Origin: Clostridiales bacterium Firm_04
GTDB taxonomy: Bacteria; Bacillota; Clostridia; Oscillospirales; Ruminococcaceae
NCBI GenBank assembly: GCA_001603005.1
Contig: LVAJ01000001.1
Span: 1 to 64,000, forward strand
Reading direction: 5' to 3'
Length of the DNA: 64,000 nucleotides
The stretch's first letter is position 1. Each line of letters starts with the position of its first letter. Position numbers and translations under genes: made by a program. The notes under the pieces were generated by a model, which saw only the letters and a list, made by a program, of their open reading frames with translations, made no database searches and was not told the origin of the DNA. This document shows, in pieces, positions 52,399-61,191 of the stretch.

Positions 52399-53109
52399 TT
52401 ACGCATCACCGCGGAGCAGTGCTCTTGCGGTATGGGTTTCGAGGTCTGCAAGTCTGGTCGGCAGGGGGATGCGGCTTTCCGGCTCGGTCAGCTGCATTGC
52501 GAGTGCCGTTGCTGTATCAAGGGAGATGTCATTGCCGGCGGATACAAATACCGGCTTGATGCCGTCATGGGTGCGCAGGGCGCGTCCGTATACCTTGCCG
52601 CCGATGACGATATCGGTATAGCTGCCGGCTTCGGGCGCGGGTTCGGTGTAATCGGTATCGAGCACGCGGTAATAGGTCTTTGCAACGCCGAATGCCGGTA
52701 CATCCAGCAGAAGCGCAGCATGCGCCGCAATGCCCATGCGCCGCGGATGCAGCTGCCCGTTGCCGTCAAAGACGCAGAGCTCCGGCTTCTGCTGCAGCTT
52801 CCCGAACGCTTCCTGCACAAGCGGCAGCTCACGGAATGCGAGATAGCCGGAACAGTACGGCACTTTGATGATGCCGTCTGCCTGTGCTGTTTCGAGGATC
52901 TCATGCGTCTGCATGTCCAGCACCACAATGCAGCAGACCGCATGCTCCGTGCCGTCCGGCGCATTCCAGTAGGCGAGATCGACGCCCGCGATCCGGCGAA
53001 CGGTCATGAAGTCGCGGCAGTCTGTCAGGCGGAGCTGTTCCGCGAGCTGATTCTGGATCGCAGCAAATTCGCGTTCCTGCTCCGGCGATAATGTACTTTG
53101 CATATTCAT
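52399..53109 (-). CDS. nfi: Endonuclease V
   Basis: The product is 236 residues. Conserved motifs are the metal-binding GVDLAYW, VPYCSGYLAFRELP (the VPY wedge), CVFDGNGQLHPRRMGIAAHA and KPVFVSAGNDISLDTA. It cuts near deoxyinosine in DNA or inosine in RNA. It overlaps the miaB stop by 4 nt, so the two genes are coupled. Confidence 0.93.
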   Translation of the reverse strand: MNMQSTLSPEQEREFAAIQNQLAEQLRLTDCRDFMTVRRIAGVDLAYWNAPDGTEHAVCCIVVLDMQTHEILETAQADGIIKVPYCSGYLAFRELPLVQEAFGKLQQKPELCVFDGNGQLHPRRMGIAAHAALLLDVPAFGVAKTYYRVLDTDYTEPAPEAGSYTDIVIGGKVYGRALRTHDGIKPVFVSAGNDISLDTATALAMQLTEPESRIPLPTRLADLETHTARALLRGDA

Positions 53110-54482
53110 CGCTCCAATCTGCCGGAAAGTGCCCAGTTCTTGACGCCGGTGACCGTCACATGCAGCAGTCTGCCGACGTCTTCCGGCGTACCCGCTGCTT
53201 CCAGCACGAGCCCTTCGCGCGTCTTGCCGAGCAGCAGTCCCGTTTCCGGATCATGCTTTTCCGCAAGGAACCGGACAGTCTTGCCGAGGAAACGCTTGTT
53301 GAAGTCCTCGGAGATCTCCCGCTGACGGGCAAGCAGCCGGCTCATGCGCGCGGCAATCTGCTCCTGCGTGGAGACAAACGGCATTTCCGCGGCTTTTGTG
53401 CCGCTGCGCGGGCTGTAAATAAAGGTATAGAGATTGTCGTATTTCACATACTCAATGATCCGCATGGTGCCCTCGAAGTCCTCGTCTGTCTCGGTCGGGA
53501 ACCCGACGATCAGGTCGCTGGAAAAGCCGAAATCCGGCGACTGCTGCCGCGCGTAATCGACGGTTTGCAGATAGCGTTCGAGCGTATAATGCCGGTTCAT
53601 CTCCTTGAGGACGCGGTCGCTGCCGCACTGCACCGGCAGATGCAGGTGATGCTCGATGTGCTTGGATTGCAGCATGGTGTCGATCAGCTCCGGCGTGGCA
53701 TCCTTCGGGTGCGAGCTCATGAACCGGATGAAATAATCGCCCTCGATCGCATCCAGACGGCGCAGCAGGGCGGGGAAACTGATCTCCTCATCGAGCCCTC
53801 TGCCGTAGGAATTGACGTTCTGACCGAGCAGCAGGATCTCCTTGTAGCCCTGTTCAATGAGCCCGCGGACTTCCTGCTCGATCGCTTCGGGACGGCGGCT
53901 GCGTTCTCTGCCGCGGACATAGGGCACGATGCAGTAGGTGCAGAAGTTGTTGCAGCCGTACATGACCGGCACGCTCGCCTGAAAACCGGATTCGCGCACG
54001 GTCGGGAGCGCTTCGTCCGGCAGCCCTGCAAATGCGAGCGTTTCGTAGTGCTTTTCACCGCGATAGACCGCGAGCAGGCTTTCCGGCAGGCGTTCCATTG
54101 CGCCGGCGCCGAGCACGAGCTTGACGAACGGATAGGACTTTTTGAGCAGCGCGCGGACTTCCGCTTCCTCTGCCATACATCCGCAGAGCCCGACGATCAG
54201 GCGCGGATTTTTCTCTTTGATCGCCTTGAGTGCGCCGAGCCGTCCGATGACGCGGGATTCCGCATGGGCGCGCACGGCGCAGGCATTGAACAGGATGACG
54301 TCGGCTTTTTCGGGGATATCGGTCAGCTCGTAGCCGAGATCCTGCAAAATGCCCTTGTATTTTTCACCGTCACAGAAATTGAGCTGACAGCCAAAGCTCT
54401 GCACATGTGCGCGCGGGGTATGGGAAAAGGTTTCCAGCACCGCACGGATCTCCTCTCTGGTCTGTGCGCCGGTTTCTGCCAT
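53106..54482 (-). CDS. miaB: tRNA-2-methylthio-N6-dimethylallyladenosine synthase MiaB
   Basis: The product is 458 residues, starting at the ATG at 54482 behind AAAGGAAG; the longer open frame runs through the repeat region and is not used. The N-terminal MTTase domain has QSFGCQLNFCDGEKYKG and NACAVRAHAESRV, with CGCMAEE. The radical SAM motif is GCNNFCTYCIVPYVRGRERSR; a TRAM domain ends it. It adds methylthio to i6A37, downstream of MiaA. Its promoter is provided by a dispersed repeat. Confidence 0.94.
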   Translation of the reverse strand: MAETGAQTREEIRAVLETFSHTPRAHVQSFGCQLNFCDGEKYKGILQDLGYELTDIPEKADVILFNACAVRAHAESRVIGRLGALKAIKEKNPRLIVGLCGCMAEEAEVRALLKKSYPFVKLVLGAGAMERLPESLLAVYRGEKHYETLAFAGLPDEALPTVRESGFQASVPVMYGCNNFCTYCIVPYVRGRERSRRPEAIEQEVRGLIEQGYKEILLLGQNVNSYGRGLDEEISFPALLRRLDAIEGDYFIRFMSSHPKDATPELIDTMLQSKHIEHHLHLPVQCGSDRVLKEMNRHYTLERYLQTVDYARQQSPDFGFSSDLIVGFPTETDEDFEGTMRIIEYVKYDNLYTFIYSPRSGTKAAEMPFVSTQEQIAARMSRLLARQREISEDFNKRFLGKTVRFLAEKHDPETGLLLGKTREGLVLEAAGTPEDVGRLLHVTVTGVKNWALSGRLER

Positions 54483-54534
54483 TGCGATCTTCCTTTCTGA
54501 TTCTGCTTCGCTTGTGGATAACAAGCCACTATAT

Positions 54535-54563
54535 ATTATAGCATAAAATGCAGGAAAGTGCAA
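54535..54563 (-). promoter_or_regulatory. miaB promoter embedded in a dispersed repeat
   Basis: On the minus strand, TTGCAC (54563-54558), a 17-bp spacer and TATAAT (54540-54535) with TG before it. A GCTTGT/ACAAGC hairpin lies in the leader at 54510-54526. Confidence 0.75.
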
Positions 54564-54630
54564 TGGGCGAAGATGCAAAAAATTGCCGTTTCGCTTCATG
54601 GGCGCGATCACGGCTGCGGGCACTGCCCGC
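54535..54630 (-). repeat. Dispersed promoter-bearing repeat, copy 2
   Basis: It contains the promoter above, the AAGTGCAATGGG block, GTTTCGCTTCATGGGC, and ends with the palindrome GCGGGCACTGCCCGC (54616-54630). It is directly followed by copy 3. Confidence 0.8.
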
Positions 54631-54631
54631 T

Positions 54632-54716
54632 TATAGCATATTACGGCGAAAAGTGCAATGGGCGAAGACGCAAAAAATTGCTGTTTCGATTCATGGGCGC
54701 GATCACGGCTGCCTGT
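54632..54716 (-). repeat. Dispersed promoter-bearing repeat, copy 3 (tandem)
   Basis: It is nearly identical to copy 2 over about 80 bp. It has TTGCAC (54658-54653), a 17-bp spacer and TATAAG (54635-54630) on the minus strand, so a second, weaker promoter points towards miaB. The terminal palindrome is missing (it ends in GGCTGCCTGT). Confidence 0.8.
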
Positions 54717-54791
54717 ACATCGAAATTTGTGACATTGCACAAAAATCGGAGCGAAATCAAGGTGCCATTTGAAAGGTTTCAGTTTCTTATA

Positions 54792-55167
54792 ATGAGAAAG
54801 TGAAACTTTGAAACCTTTCAGACTTGTGTTAGAAGAAACAAGCAATCTGACTTTTGGTATATACAATTCGCTGCAAATACATGCATATCAAGAATATTGA
54901 CACATATTAAAACATATAACAATACATTGCATCGGGCAGAAGCCGCGGCATTGCAGGCAAGAGCAGGCGAATGCAGGCGGATGCAAAGACCGGCAGTTTA
55001 AGCGGGACAGGATCCATTGAAGCTTCCTGAACGGCAGATCGTTCGGGGCGTTTGTCATTTGCGGGGATGCTGCATCGGAGCGGGGGGCGATGTTCCGGCG
55101 CGGGGGACAGCACATGCGAATGCATCGTTTGTTAGAACAAATACGTTTCAATGTTTCACTTTCTCAT
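54792..55167. repeat. 376-bp segment bounded by 23-bp inverted repeats
   Basis: The 23 bases at 54792-54814 and the reverse complement of 55145-55167 agree at 22 positions. Each arm also belongs to a local palindrome: GAAAGGTTTCA (54769-54779) with TGAAACCTTTC (54809-54819), and ACGTTTCA with TGAAACGT around 55143-55185. No open reading frame of quality lies inside. It could be a miniature inverted-repeat element or a cluster of operators. Confidence 0.6.
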
Positions 55168-55428
55168 ATTGGCAAAGTGAAACGTATCTGATTTAATGAA
55201 AGTGATAATGCCGTATCTGCGCTGCTTTCAAAGGTTTCACTATTATGATATTGCGCGTAAAAGTTGCATATCGTCATAAGAATTTGAATGCGAATTACAT
55301 TGATATTGCGTTGATATGTATAATATTGTTCTAATGTGTGCAATATTCTCCGTCTTTTCAGCATGATGATATGTTATTATATCTTACTTTCTGTGTGTAT
55401 GAAGTGGCTTTCGTCGTACTCTCTTGAT

Positions 55429-55835
55429 CTTATGTCCGACGTTGGATTTAGTTGGGCGCGGGGCGCGAATGCGAGGGGAAGCACCATAGGAAGAGGGAAG
55501 TCGTCGCTGCGCTCCGGTCTCCCCTCTCCCTAAGGTTCTCCCCCTCGCGCTCCCTCTCTCCTTACCCTCTCCTCTCTGGTGCGTGCCACTGTCGCTGCGT
55601 GTTGTTGGGGGCAGTTGCCCTGAACGCTTTCGCCGTGTGCGCCCGCCTGCGTATGCTCCCGAAAAAGAATTGTGTGCGCCGTGCAGATCTTCACTTTTCA
55701 CTATTCATTATTCACCATTCACTCTATCCATTGGGGCAGTTACGCCACAGAAGCCGCCCCGCGGCGTGTACCGCGATTGTTGGGTGAGCAACGCCGCCGG
55801 CTCCCGGAGGGAAATGCCTGCGGGGGCTCCCCGCC
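55429..55835. repeat. Long GC-rich dispersed repeat, copy R1
   Basis: In order: TGTCCGACGT, GGGCGCGGGGCGCGAATGCG, a pyrimidine-rich tract, a conserved block of about 42 bp beginning TGAACGCTTTCGCCG at 55620, an ATTCACTATTCATT-type AT stretch, ACGCCACAGAAGCCG with a GCGGC partner, and GGAGGGAAATGCCTGCGGGG. The same order is seen in R3. It is non-coding. Confidence 0.8.
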
Positions 55836-56169
55836 TGCGCTCCGGTCTCCCCCTCTCTCTTATGGTTTTCTCTCGCGCTCTCTTTCCTTATCTCTCTCCC
55901 TCTCTATGTGCGCGCCGCAATCGCTGCGTGGTGTTGGGGGCAGTTGTCCTGAACGCTTTCGCCGTGTGCGCCCGCCTGCGTATGCTCCCGATGCGTTCCG
56001 TTTTTCACTATTCACTCTATCTATCGGGAGCAGTTACGCCACAGAAGCCGCGTCTAGCGGCGTGTGCTTCGCATGTGAGGATAGTCCGCGAAACCGGCTC
56101 CCGGAGGAATATGCCTGCGGGGGCTCCCCGCCCGGAGGGAAATGGAGGCGGGCACTGCCCGCTGGGAGA
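55836..56169. repeat. Long GC-rich dispersed repeat, copy R2 (5'-truncated)
   Basis: It begins at the internal TGCGCTCCGGTCTCCCC point and repeats the rest of R1, including the 42-bp block at about 55950, the CCACAGAAGCCGCGTCTAGC hairpin and the palindrome GCGGGCACTGCCCGC at 56148-56162. It is directly joined to R1, as if formed by recombination between GC-rich ends. Confidence 0.8.
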
Positions 56170-56335
56170 TCCTTGCCGCGACTCCGGCAGATCCGCCGGA
56201 AGAAGCAGTCGCAGCATGCTATTGATTCTCAATTTGTAAAATCTGTTCCCGGTTTTGGGATTGACCGTAACAGACAAAATGCCGGCTGGATGGTGCTCGA
56301 AAATCAGGCAAAACGCAGAAGATTTTGCGGCGATA

Positions 56336-56364
56336 TTGACAAATCGCATGAAAACTCGTAGAAT
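56336..56364 (+). promoter_or_regulatory. Promoter of the zinc-uptake operon
   Basis: TTGACA (56336-56341), a 17-bp spacer and TAGAAT (56359-56364). Transcription should start near 56371, directly in front of a palindrome. Confidence 0.75.
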
Positions 56365-56375
56365 AGCATTGAAAC

Positions 56376-56396
56376 TGAAAATGATTCACATTTTCA
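56376..56396. promoter_or_regulatory. Putative Zur/Fur-family operator
   Basis: TGAAAATG (56376-56383) and CATTTTCA (56389-56396) are perfect inverted repeats around ATTCA, 21 bp in all, just downstream of the predicted transcription start. Size, AT-richness and the AATGATT core resemble Fur-family boxes. Zinc-dependent repression is inferred from the genes behind it. Confidence 0.6.
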
Positions 56397-56414
56397 TATT
56401 GGGAGGCGGGGCAC

Positions 56415-56711
56415 ATGAAAAAGACAAGCAGAATCGTTATGATCGCGGCGGTAATCGTGCTTTGCCTCTCGGTGTTAGGCTCGGCTTCCTGCTTTGCGGT
56501 CCACAGCGGACATCACTGCACAGGCGCGGATTGTACGATCTGTGCAGTTCTCACGCAATGTGACCGGCGGCTTCGCAGTGCTGCTGTTTCGGGTTCCTCG
56601 GCGCTTTTGCTGCTCTGCTATGCAGCGTTGGCGGCATTCCTGACAGATGCGGAAACCCGCGAAGCGTCCTGTGAAACACTGGTATCTCTGAAAGTTGAGA
56701 TGTTGGATTAA
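56415..56711 (+). CDS. Small His/Cys-rich membrane protein leading the zinc operon
   Basis: The product is 98 residues, starting at the ATG at 56415 behind GGGAGGCGGGG. TM1 is about 7-28 and TM2 about 59-77. Just after TM1 lies a cluster of possible metal ligands, HSGHHCTGADCTIC (His30, His33, His34, Cys35, Cys40, Cys43), with Cys49 nearby. With TM1 as a signal or anchor this cluster would face outside. I do not know a named family. Its place as first gene behind the zinc-type operator suggests a role in metal binding or sensing. Confidence 0.72.
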   Translation: MKKTSRIVMIAAVIVLCLSVLGSASCFAVHSGHHCTGADCTICAVLTQCDRRLRSAAVSGSSALLLLCYAALAAFLTDAETREASCETLVSLKVEMLD

Positions 56712-56816
56712 GCGTTCCTCCACACTTCTTTTGCTGCGTATCGGGTGCGCCGTGTCCCATAGCGCGGTGCATCCGGTATGCAAACATTCTGAATCATTGA
56801 TTATGGAGGAAATAAT

Positions 56817-58451
56817 ATGAAAAACTTGAAAAAAACCGCTCTGATGCTCTGCGCAGTGATCGCTGCTTCTGCGCTGACCGCCTGCGGAGAGAGCAGCTCG
56901 CAGCAGGATACGGCAGAAAGCAGCGCAACAGAATCCAAAGCTGATCCTGTCACAGGGGAGCAGCTCAATATCGTCTGCACGATCTTCCCTGAATATGACT
57001 GGGTGAAGCAGATCCTCGGCGATCATGCATCCCACGCGGAGATCACCTGTCTGCTCGATTCCGGCGTCGATCTGCACAGCTATCAGCCGACCGCAGCGGA
57101 CATGGCGAAGATCGCGGAATGCGACCTCTTTGTGTATGTCGGCGGCGAATCGGACGAATGGGTTGAGGATGCGCTTGCAGAGGCGGTCAATCCGGATATG
57201 CAGGTCATCAACCTCATGGAAGTCATGGGCGATGCCGCGAAGGAAGAAGTCAAGGAGGGCATGGAGCACGACCATGACCATGACCGCGATGAACATGACC
57301 ACAGCAAAGAGGTCTCGACCTTTGAGGATGACGAGGTGCAGGACAGACCGCTTTCCGACTGGGAGGGCGACTGGCAGTCTGCCTATCCGCTGGTGCTGGA
57401 CGGCTCTCTGGATGAAGCATGGGAGCACAAGTCTGAGGACGGCAGCATGACCGCGGAAGAATACAAGGACTACTATACAAAGGGCTACAAGTCGGATTAC
57501 AACGCGATCAGCATTCACGACAATCACATCAAGTTCACCGATAAAGACGGCAAGGTCACGGAATCGGATTACAAGTATACGGGATATTACATCCAGAACT
57601 GGTCTACCGGCACAAAGGCGGCAATGTACCGCTTTGAAGCCGAGGACAAGGAAGCCGGTGCGCCGGTCTACATCGAGTTCAATGACCATATCATCGAGCC
57701 GGAAAAGGCAGAGCATTTCCATATCCGCATGAGCGATGAAAGCTATGATGCGATCGTCGATCCGGAGGGCAACTGGCCGACCTTCTTTGATGCGGCACTC
57801 ACGCCGGACGAGGTTTGCGATGAGGTCATCGGTCACGGTCACAGCGATGAAGATGAGGACGAAGATCATGAGCATGAAGAAGACCACGACCATGAGCACG
57901 AAGAAGGCGAGGTCGAATATGACGAGCATGTCTGGCTCTCGCTGAAAAATGCAAAGACGCTCTGCGTGGAGATCGCCGACAGACTGAGCATTCTCGACAG
58001 CGCGAACAAGGATGCATACAAGGCAAATCTCGACACTTACACCGCACAGCTTGACAAGCTCGACGGCGACTTCAAAACGCTGATCGACGGCGCATCGCAG
58101 AAAACGCTGGTGTTCGGCGACCGCTTCCCGTTCCGCTATTTTGTCGATGACTACGGGCTTGATTACTTTGCAGCATTCGCCGGCTGCTCGGCAGAGACCG
58201 AAGCAAGCTTTGAAACGATCGTATTCCTTGCGGAGAAAATGGACGAACTCGGCTGCGGCACGATCTTCACGCTCGAAAATTCCGATCACAAGATCACGCA
58301 GACGATCCTTGACAACACCAAAGCAAAGAATCAGAACATTGCAGAAATGAACTCGCTGCAATCCGTTACCAAAGATCAGATCAGCAGCGGCGAGACCTAC
58401 CTTTCTCTGATGCAGGCAAACTACGATACGCTGAAAGGAGCATTGCAGTGA
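56817..58451 (+). CDS. adcA: Zinc ABC transporter substrate-binding lipoprotein with nested ZinT domain
   Basis: The product is 544 residues, behind GGAGG. Lipobox LTAC (Cys23). The N-lobe of a ZnuA/TroA fold is about 50-145, with ligand His88 in [15 protein letters not shown] His-rich loop ([12 protein letters not shown], 151-162) leads to a ZinT domain (about 175-340) with [11 protein letters not shown] and the zinc motif [16 protein letters not shown] (His292, His300, His302). A second His/Glu/Asp loop (341-363) then leads back to the C-lobe, opening with DEHVWLS (His371). The C-lobe has [15 protein letters not shown], where classical ZnuA proteins carry a third His. In streptococcal AdcA the ZinT domain follows the complete ZnuA part; here it is inserted in the place of the His loop. 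It captures zinc for the ZnuBC-type transporter. Confidence 0.9.
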   Translation: MKNLKKTALMLCAVIAASALTACGESSSQQDTAESSATESKADPVTGEQLNIVCTIFPEYDWVKQILGDHASHAEITCLLDSGVDLHSYQPTAADMAKIAECDLFVYVGGESDEWVEDALAEAVNPDMQVINLMEVMGDAAKEEVKEGMEHDHDHDRDEHDHSKEVSTFEDDEVQDRPLSDWEGDWQSAYPLVLDGSLDEAWEHKSEDGSMTAEEYKDYYTKGYKSDYNAISIHDNHIKFTDKDGKVTESDYKYTGYYIQNWSTGTKAAMYRFEAEDKEAGAPVYIEFNDHIIEPEKAEHFHIRMSDESYDAIVDPEGNWPTFFDAALTPDEVCDEVIGHGHSDEDEDEDHEHEEDHDHEHEEGEVEYDEHVWLSLKNAKTLCVEIADRLSILDSANKDAYKANLDTYTAQLDKLDGDFKTLIDGASQKTLVFGDRFPFRYFVDDYGLDYFAAFAGCSAETEASFETIVFLAEKMDELGCGTIFTLENSDHKITQTILDNTKAKNQNIAEMNSLQSVTKDQISSGETYLSLMQANYDTLKGALQ

Positions 58452-59566
58452 GCACGGATTGGAGAGAGGGCAAAAAGCCCGTGATCCTGATTACCGGCTA
58501 TCTCGGTTCAGGCAAAACCACGCTGATGCAGCATCTTCTTTCGCAGGAACAGCGGAAGATCGCGCTGATCGTCAATGATATGGGCAGCATCAATATTGAT
58601 GCGGGGCTGCTCGGCAAAACCGGAAACAAGGTCGCGCAGGTGGAAATGGTCGAGCTGCAAAACGGCTGCATCTGCTGCACGCTGCGCGAGGAGTTCATCG
58701 CAGAGATCGAGCGCATTTCCAATGAACCGGATATCGAAGCGGTCTTTGTGGAAGCATCCGGCATCAGCGAGCCGTCCGCGATCGCCGCATCGTTCCTTGA
58801 TTATGAGGATGAGAAGCCGGAAACGAATGTCTACCTCAGCTCGATCGTTTCGGTTGTGGATGCAGACCGCATCTACCGCGAATTTCTGCATGATCTGCAA
58901 TCGGAGAAGGAAGCAGAGGACGGCGACGTCATCAACCTGATCATTGACCAGATCGAATTTTGCAATCTGATTTTGCTGAACAAGAGCGATCTGCTGACGG
59001 AATCGCAGCTTGACGAGGTCAAGACGGCGCTGCGCGACTTCCAGAGCCATGCGGAGATGATTCCCTGTGTACACGGAAATGTGGATCCGGCGGTCATTCT
59101 GGACGGCGAAGCCTTTGACTATGACGAGGTGCTTGCGTCCTCATCGGTGCAGCGTGCGCTGAACAGCAATGAGCCGGAGGCAAAGGAAGCCTGCATGGAT
59201 GAATACGGCATCACCTCTTTTGTCTATGAGGAACGCCGCCCGTTCAACCGTGAACGCTTTACTGCACTCGTGGAGCACTATCCGAAAGCACTGATCCGCA
59301 CAAAGGGTTATGTCTGGTTTTCGGATGATGACAAGCACATCCAGCTTTTTGAGCAGGCAGGACGAAATGCAAGCATCACCGAGCTTTCCGAATGGATGGC
59401 AGCGACGCCGAAGGAGGATCTCGACCTGATCCTGTCGGAGTTTCCGGAGATTCAGGATGACTGGGACAAGACCTACGGCGACCGCATCAATCAGCTTGTG
59501 TTTATCGGCAAGGGCTATCAGAAAGCGGAAATTGTCGGGCAGCTTGCGGGTTGTCTTGATGTTTGA
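58448..59566 (+). CDS. COG0523 (CobW/ZNG-like) GTPase, putative zinc chaperone
   Basis: The product is 372 residues, starting at a GTG (58448) behind AAAGGAG, overlapping the previous stop by 4 nt. P-loop is [10 protein letters not shown], the metal-binding CxCC motif is NGCICC (Cys74, Cys76, Cys77), the Walker B region is [13 protein letters not shown] and the G4 motif is [10 protein letters not shown]-terminal CobW_C domain is present. COG0523 proteins deliver metals at GTP cost; members beside zinc transporters under Zur control are thought to move zinc into client proteins during starvation. Confidence 0.9.
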   Translation: MSTDWREGKKPVILITGYLGSGKTTLMQHLLSQEQRKIALIVNDMGSINIDAGLLGKTGNKVAQVEMVELQNGCICCTLREEFIAEIERISNEPDIEAVFVEASGISEPSAIAASFLDYEDEKPETNVYLSSIVSVVDADRIYREFLHDLQSEKEAEDGDVINLIIDQIEFCNLILLNKSDLLTESQLDEVKTALRDFQSHAEMIPCVHGNVDPAVILDGEAFDYDEVLASSSVQRALNSNEPEAKEACMDEYGITSFVYEERRPFNRERFTALVEHYPKALIRTKGYVWFSDDDKHIQLFEQAGRNASITELSEWMAATPKEDLDLILSEFPEIQDDWDKTYGDRINQLVFIGKGYQKAEIVGQLAGCLDV

Positions 59567-59580
59567 ATAAAATACGCGGT

Positions 59581-59611
59581 ACTCCGGATACAGCCTGACA
59601 GTATCCGGAGT
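59581..59611 (+). promoter_or_regulatory. Intercistronic hairpin between the GTPase and ABC genes
   Basis: A perfect 11-bp stem (ACTCCGGATAC 59581-59591, GTATCCGGAGT 59601-59611) with a 9-nt loop and only a short TTT after it. It may attenuate or stabilise the mRNA, changing the ratio of the upstream to downstream products. It is not a strong terminator. Confidence 0.55.
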
Positions 59612-59639
59612 TTCCGGCGCAATAAGGAGGACGATGTTC

Positions 59640-60347
59640 ATGAGCGCAGAGATCGTCTGCGAAAGGGTTTCGCTCGGCTATGAAACGGGTACGGTCGCGG
59701 AAGGGCTGCATTTCACGGTTCACCGCGGCGATTACCTCTGCATTCTCGGTGAAAACGGTTCGGGCAAAAGCACGCTCGTCAAGGCGCTGCTCGGGCTGCA
59801 TCCGGCGCAGAGCGGCAGCATCACGCGGAATGTGAAAGGGATCGGCTATCTGCCGCAGCAGACGGTCGTGCAGAAGGATTTTCCGGCATCGGTGCGCGAG
59901 ATCGTCCGTTCCGGCTGTCTCGGAAAAAGCGGATTCCGCCCGTTTTATACGAAAGCGGAGCGTGACCGTGCAGAACAGAATATGGAGCGGCTCGGCATCA
60001 CGGCGCTTGCGCGGCGCTGTTATCGGGAGCTTTCCGGCGGACAGCAGCAGCGCGTATTGCTCGCGCGGGCGCTCTGTGCGGCGGATTCGATGCTGCTGCT
60101 CGATGAGCCTGTTACGGGACTGGATCCGAAAGCGCAGATCGACCTCTACGAACTGATCGCCGGACTGAACCGCGACGGCGTTACAATTATCATGGTCTCG
60201 CACGATGTTCACGCGGCGGTGCGCTATGCTTCGCACATTCTGCACATCGGCGGACAGACACAGCGCTTTTTCGGCACGGCTGCGGAATACTGCGGCAGCG
60301 AGATCGGCAGGATATTTTTAGCGGCGGGAGGTGCGGAATATGAATGA
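59640..60347 (+). CDS. znuC: Zinc ABC transporter ATP-binding protein
   Basis: The product is 235 residues, starting at the ATG at 59640; an ATG two codons earlier (59634) is only 3 nt from AGGAGG. Walker A is GENGSGKSTL, the Q-loop YLPQQ, the signature LSGGQQQRVLLARAL, Walker B MLLLDEPVTGLD and the H-loop VSHD. It drives zinc import with the permease that overlaps its end by 8 nt. Confidence 0.93.
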   Translation: MSAEIVCERVSLGYETGTVAEGLHFTVHRGDYLCILGENGSGKSTLVKALLGLHPAQSGSITRNVKGIGYLPQQTVVQKDFPASVREIVRSGCLGKSGFRPFYTKAERDRAEQNMERLGITALARRCYRELSGGQQQRVLLARALCAADSMLLLDEPVTGLDPKAQIDLYELIAGLNRDGVTIIMVSHDVHAAVRYASHILHIGGQTQRFFGTAAEYCGSEIGRIFLAAGGAEYE

Positions 60348-61188
60348 GCTGCAAAAGCTGATTGATTATTTTGTCACATATCCGTTTGTGCGGTATGCAT
60401 TTGCGGTCGGGCTGCTGATCGCGCTTTGTGCATCGCTGCTCGGTGTGACGCTTGTGCTGAAGCGCTTTTCGTTCATCGGCGACGGGCTTTCCCATGTCGC
60501 ATTCGGCGCAATGGCGGTCGCAGCGATCACCGGTCTGACGAACAAAATGGTGATCATTCTGCCGGTCACGCTGCTCTCGGCGATCCTGCTGCTGCGTACA
60601 GGACAGAATACGAAAATCAAAGGAGATGCGGCGATTGCGATGATCTCCGTCGGCGCGCTGGCAATCGGCTATATGCTGATGAATGTGTTTCCTTCCTCGG
60701 CAAATGTCACCGGCGATGTGTGCAGCACACTGTTCGGCTCTACATCCATCCTGACGCTGAAAAAATCGGATGTGACACTCTGCGTCATTATGGCGGTCAT
60801 TGTGATCGCGGTGTTCCTGCTGTTTTACAACAAGATCTTCGCCGTGACCTTTGACGAGAGCTTCTGCAAGGCGTCCGGCGTCAACGCAAATGCCTACAAT
60901 CTCATCATTGCGATGATCACGGCGACAATTATTGTGCTCGCGATGAATCTGGTCGGTTCGCTGCTGATCTCCGCGCTGATCATCTTTCCGGCACTCTCTG
61001 CGATGCGCGTATTCCGGAGCTTCCGCGGGGTGATCCTCTGCTCTGCGGTAATCTCGGTGCTTTGTGCGGCAGTCGGTATTGTCCTGTCGATTTTGTTCTC
61101 CACGCCCGTCGGTTCAACGATTGTCACGGCGGATATTGCGGTATTTCTGATCTTCTGCGGCATCTCCGCAGTCACGAAAAAGGGGTAA
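60340..61188 (+). CDS. znuB: Zinc ABC transporter permease
   Basis: The product is 282 residues, starting at the ATG at 60340 behind GGGAGG; a GTG three codons upstream has no site of its own. There are about eight membrane helices of the ABC-3 family, with RFSFIGDGLSHVAFGAMAV near residue 45 and FDESFCKASGVNANAYNL in the middle, both typical of ZnuB. It is the last full gene of the zinc operon. Confidence 0.93.
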   Translation: MNELQKLIDYFVTYPFVRYAFAVGLLIALCASLLGVTLVLKRFSFIGDGLSHVAFGAMAVAAITGLTNKMVIILPVTLLSAILLLRTGQNTKIKGDAAIAMISVGALAIGYMLMNVFPSSANVTGDVCSTLFGSTSILTLKKSDVTLCVIMAVIVIAVFLLFYNKIFAVTFDESFCKASGVNANAYNLIIAMITATIIVLAMNLVGSLLISALIIFPALSAMRVFRSFRGVILCSAVISVLCAAVGIVLSILFSTPVGSTIVTADIAVFLIFCGISAVTKKG

Positions 61189-61191
61189 GTC

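Larger units (their letters stand above)
54483..56335. other. Long non-coding region between miaB and the zinc operon
   Basis: This 1.85-kb stretch holds repeats (listed separately) and no convincing gene. Open frames inside it have no good ribosome sites and lack family resemblance. 54740-55420 is AT-richer than the rest of the window and full of GTTTCA/TGAAAC motifs; 55429-56169 is very GC-rich and repetitive. The 56170-56335 part shows nothing recognisable apart from being upstream of the zinc promoter. Confidence 0.7.

Noticed and set aside
54535-54716. CRISPR-like direct repeat at 54.5 kb
   Set aside because: There are only two long tandem units, the spacing is not spacer-like, there are no cas genes, and a third copy lies elsewhere.
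54900-55140. A structured RNA such as 6S or RNase P RNA
   Set aside because: None of the conserved cores of those RNAs is visible, and the G/C-rich stretch has no clear long-range pairing.
55164-55364. A 66-codon frame in the AT-rich part upstream of the repeats
   Set aside because: No ribosome site, no similarity to known proteins, and it lies in inverted-repeat-rich DNA.
55583-56361. Overlapping open frames in the GC-rich repeats (LNAFAVCARLRMLP, VTPQKPRLAAC type)
   Set aside because: They recur only because the DNA repeats. Frames differ between copies and no ribosome site precedes them.
56475-58361. A 628-codon open frame opposite the zinc-binding protein
   Set aside because: It covers the well-supported AdcA gene in antisense and lacks motifs; its hydrophobic runs mirror acidic stretches.
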